This document shows, piece after piece, positions 62,186-64,000 of a DNA stretch of 64,000 nt (positions are counted from its first letter, which is position 1; every line of letters begins with the position of its first letter). The translations under genes were made by a program, and so were the position numbers. A model generated the notes under the pieces. That model worked only from the letters and a program-made list of their open reading frames with translations. It did no database searches and had not been told where the DNA came from. Source of the stretch: GCA-002727615 sp964442655 (lineage in GTDB: Bacteria; Pseudomonadota; Alphaproteobacteria; TMED109). The stretch lies in the NCBI GenBank assembly GCA_964442655.1, contig CAYTZM010000006.1, forward strand, positions 44,328 through 108,327, written 5' to 3'.

Positions 62186-62953
62186 ATGAATTATAAAAAT
62201 TGTAATGCAATTATTACAGGAGGAGCAAGTGGTCTTGGTGGAGCTACAGCTGATAATATTATTAAAAACGGAGGCAAAGTAACCATAATAGATATACAAA
62301 ATGACTTAGGAGAAAAAAAATCTAATGAATTAGGTAATAATTGTAATTTCATAAACATAGATATAACTGATGAAGAACTAGTTCAAAATAAATTTAAAGA
62401 AATAGTTGATAAAACTGGCTCCATAAATTTAATTGTAAACTGTGCCGGCATAGGAAGTCCTAGTAAAGTGCTAAGTAAGCAAGGTGTTTGCCCTCTAAGT
62501 TTATTTTCTAAAATTATAAATGTAAACTTGATTGGAACATTCAACACGCTTAAGGCAGCCGCAAATTTGATGCAAAATAATAATCTTGAAGAAGACTCTA
62601 GTAGAGGAGTAATTGTTAACACCGCCTCTATTGCTGCTTATGATGGACAAATAGGGCAAGCGGCATATTCGGCATCTAAAGGAGGTATTGTTGGTATGAC
62701 ATTACCTATAGCGAGAGAACTAGCTAAACAAAATATTCGAGTAAGTACAATTGCACCAGGCTTGTTTGAAACTCCTTTATTAGCAGGACTGCCTGAAGAA
62801 GCTAAAAACTCTTTAATTGACTCAACTTTACATCCTCATAGACTAGGAAGACCCTCTGAATTTGCTGACCTCGTAAAACATATATTTGAAAATGAAATGA
62901 TAAATGGAGAAACAATAAGACTTGATGGGTCTTTAAGAATGGCTCCAAGATAA
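62186..62953 (+). CDS. SDR of the 3-hydroxyacyl-CoA dehydrogenase type II (HSD17B10-like) group
   Basis: 255 residues. Cofactor motif 'IITGGASGLGGATAD' (9-23), 'IVNCAGIG', catalytic Ser in 'VNTASIAAYDGQIGQ' and 'YSASKGG'. The stretch 'IVGMTLPIARELAKQNIRVS' and 'APGLFETPLLAGLPEEA', and the C-terminus 'NGETIRLDGSLRMAPR', are closely like 3-hydroxyacyl-CoA/2-methyl-3-hydroxybutyryl-CoA dehydrogenases. It may serve beta-oxidation or branched-chain amino-acid degradation. Good Shine-Dalgarno AAAGGAAA. A small AT hairpin follows. Confidence 0.9.
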   Translation: MNYKNCNAIITGGASGLGGATADNIIKNGGKVTIIDIQNDLGEKKSNELGNNCNFINIDITDEELVQNKFKEIVDKTGSINLIVNCAGIGSPSKVLSKQGVCPLSLFSKIINVNLIGTFNTLKAAANLMQNNNLEEDSSRGVIVNTASIAAYDGQIGQAAYSASKGGIVGMTLPIARELAKQNIRVSTIAPGLFETPLLAGLPEEAKNSLIDSTLHPHRLGRPSEFADLVKHIFENEMINGETIRLDGSLRMAPR

Positions 62954-62974
62954 AAATATTAATTGATATTTTTA
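62951..62974 (+). terminator. AT-only hairpin after the SDR gene
   Basis: TAAAAATAT (62951-62959, including the stop codon) pairs perfectly with ATATTTTTA (62966-62974) around a six-base loop. It lacks G-C pairs and a clear T-run, so termination would be weak at best. Confidence 0.3.
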
Positions 62975-63031
62975 TTGAAGATAGTCTAAGTATTTTTTAT
63001 AAATAGTAAAAAAAGGAAAAAAAATCTCAAA

Positions 63032-64000
63032 ATGCTTTTTAATAGTGTTAAAAATTGTCATAACACTAAAGATTTCAGGTCTTTAGCCAAAAATAAGTTA
63101 CCCGGTCCTATTTTTCATTATATAGATGGTGCCGCAGATGATGAAATAACTAAAGATAGGAATACTGCTGCTTATGATGACTGTGATTTAGTTCCAAATG
63201 TTTTAACAGGAGTTAAAGATATAGATATGTCAGTTACTATTATGGGACAAAAAATTGACATGCCTTTATTTTGCTCTCCTACTGCATTACAGAGATTATT
63301 TCACCATGATGGAGAACTAGCTGTCGCCAGAGCTGCAGAAAAATATGGTACTATTTCAGGTTTGTCTTCTTTAGGAACTATTGATATTATGAAAATGAGT
63401 AAAGAAATATCTTCCCCTAAATTATTTCAATTATATTATCATAAAGATAAGGCCTTAAATGACCACATGATAGAATTATGTAAAGAAGCAAATTATGAAG
63501 CAATAGCATTAACTGTAGATACTATAACAGGAGGAAATAGAGAAAGAGATTTACATACAGGATTTACTAGTCCTCCTCGCTTAACACTTAACAGTCTAAT
63601 TAGTTTTGCAACGCATCCTATGTGGGCCATAAATTATTTTACTCATGAAAAATTTGATTTACCACAACTATCTAAATTTGTTAACGCTGGAACTAATATT
63701 GCTATATCAGTAGGAGACTATTTTACTAAAATGTTAGACCAAAACATGTCTTGGAAAGATGCCGAAGAAATTAATAAAAAATGGGGAAAACACTTTTGTC
63801 TTAAAGGCATAATGAGTGTTGAAGATGCAAAAAGAGCAGCAGATATAGGGGCTACAGCAATAATGATATCAAATCATGGCGGAAGACAATTAGATGGATC
63901 AAGAGCACCTTTTGATCAACTAGAAGAAATAGTGGACGCTGTTGGAGATAAAATAGATGTAATATGTGATGGAGGAATACAAAGAGGAACACATGTTTTA
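63032..64000 (+). CDS. FMN-dependent alpha-hydroxy-acid dehydrogenase (L-lactate dehydrogenase-like), cut by window edge
   Basis: 323 codons from ATG 63032 run to the right edge without a stop; the family is about 380 residues, so some 60 are missing. Signatures: 'FRSLAKNKLPGPIFHYIDGAADDE' (split over 15-38), 'CSPTALQRLFHHDGE', 'LTVDTITGGNRERDLHTGF', catalytic H282 in 'SNHGGRQLDGSRAPFDQL' and 'CDGGIQRGTHVL' for the FMN phosphate. It oxidises L-2-hydroxy acids, typically L-lactate to pyruvate, passing electrons to quinone or cytochrome. Length and motifs fit LldD; glycolate oxidase-like specificity cannot be excluded. Confidence 0.9.
   Translation, partial: MLFNSVKNCHNTKDFRSLAKNKLPGPIFHYIDGAADDEITKDRNTAAYDDCDLVPNVLTGVKDIDMSVTIMGQKIDMPLFCSPTALQRLFHHDGELAVARAAEKYGTISGLSSLGTIDIMKMSKEISSPKLFQLYYHKDKALNDHMIELCKEANYEAIALTVDTITGGNRERDLHTGFTSPPRLTLNSLISFATHPMWAINYFTHEKFDLPQLSKFVNAGTNIAISVGDYFTKMLDQNMSWKDAEEINKKWGKHFCLKGIMSVEDAKRAADIGATAIMISNHGGRQLDGSRAPFDQLEEIVDAVGDKIDVICDGGIQRGTHVL

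Overview
The window is a gene-dense, strongly AT-rich chromosomal segment with almost no non-coding space: most neighbours overlap by a few bases or lie under 30 bp apart, and no stretch over 300 bp lacks a gene. The gene content points to a streamlined alphaproteobacterium, probably a marine lineage of the SAR11, HIMB59 or AEGEAN-169 kind. Supporting this are 5-aminolevulinate synthase (Shemin-type heme synthesis), EipB/DUF1849, the cytochrome bc1 assembly chaperone next to YceD/rpmF/plsX, cysteine-free ribosomal protein L33, a trigenic GatCAB and a RibB carrying a degenerate RibA domain. The lineage name is inference from gene content and base composition only.

Layout. 1-5,280 (mostly minus): the 5' part of a cyclopropane-fatty-acid synthase, tRNA-Ser(GCU) with an unexplained GC-richer non-coding tail, then gatC-gatA-gatB followed by a flavin-reductase-like protein and a glutathione transferase. 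5,369-12,383 (plus): ruvX, pyrB, a dihydroorotase-like pyrC, plsY, topA, rpmG and a HAD-like protein. 12,380-29,008 (mostly minus): eipB; ridA and a COG3146 acyltransferase on plus; clpS-clpA; galU-ugd-pgm for UDP-sugars; alaC-hom-glpX-recJ; a lipoprotein; argC; and rplM-rpsI with its promoter and terminator. 29,186-35,728: a crotonase-like protein, a CoA-binding protein and metY on plus, then the plsX-ihfA-merR-tRNA-Pro block on minus, and bamE. 35,767-47,843 (minus): hppA, the rpiB-glyA-nrdR-ribD-ribE-ribB-ribH-nusB-thiL series, an alanine/glycine:cation symporter and hemA. 47,929-64,000: accessory carbon metabolism, comprising a sugar-acid locus (SDR, 2-hydroxyacid dehydrogenase, FAH-family hydrolase, UxaA-like dehydratase, aminotransferase), sua5, acyl-CoA dehydrogenases with a family III CoA transferase and a MaoC-like hydratase, moaA, nadK, a 3-hydroxyacyl-CoA-dehydrogenase-like SDR and a truncated FMN-dependent L-lactate-type dehydrogenase.

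The most unusual object is at 5,863-8,384. Aspartate carbamoyltransferase is preceded, in one uninterrupted reading frame, by a complete Cro/XRE-type helix-turn-helix domain. Directly upstream lies a perfect 8-bp inverted repeat between a consensus -35 box and a plausible -10 box. The next gene, overlapping by ATGA, is a dihydroorotase homologue that has lost most metal-binding and catalytic residues, as in the non-catalytic PyrC' partners of ATCase. Together these suggest a pyrimidine enzyme that may also be a DNA-binding autoregulator.

Other points of note are gene losses from otherwise conserved neighbourhoods (no dprA or rnr around topA, no fabH between plsX and ihfA), a crotonase lacking both catalytic glutamates, and a glycine-centred neighbourhood (SHMT, glycine/alanine symporter, ALA synthase). 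I saw no mobile element, prophage, CRISPR array or rRNA gene.
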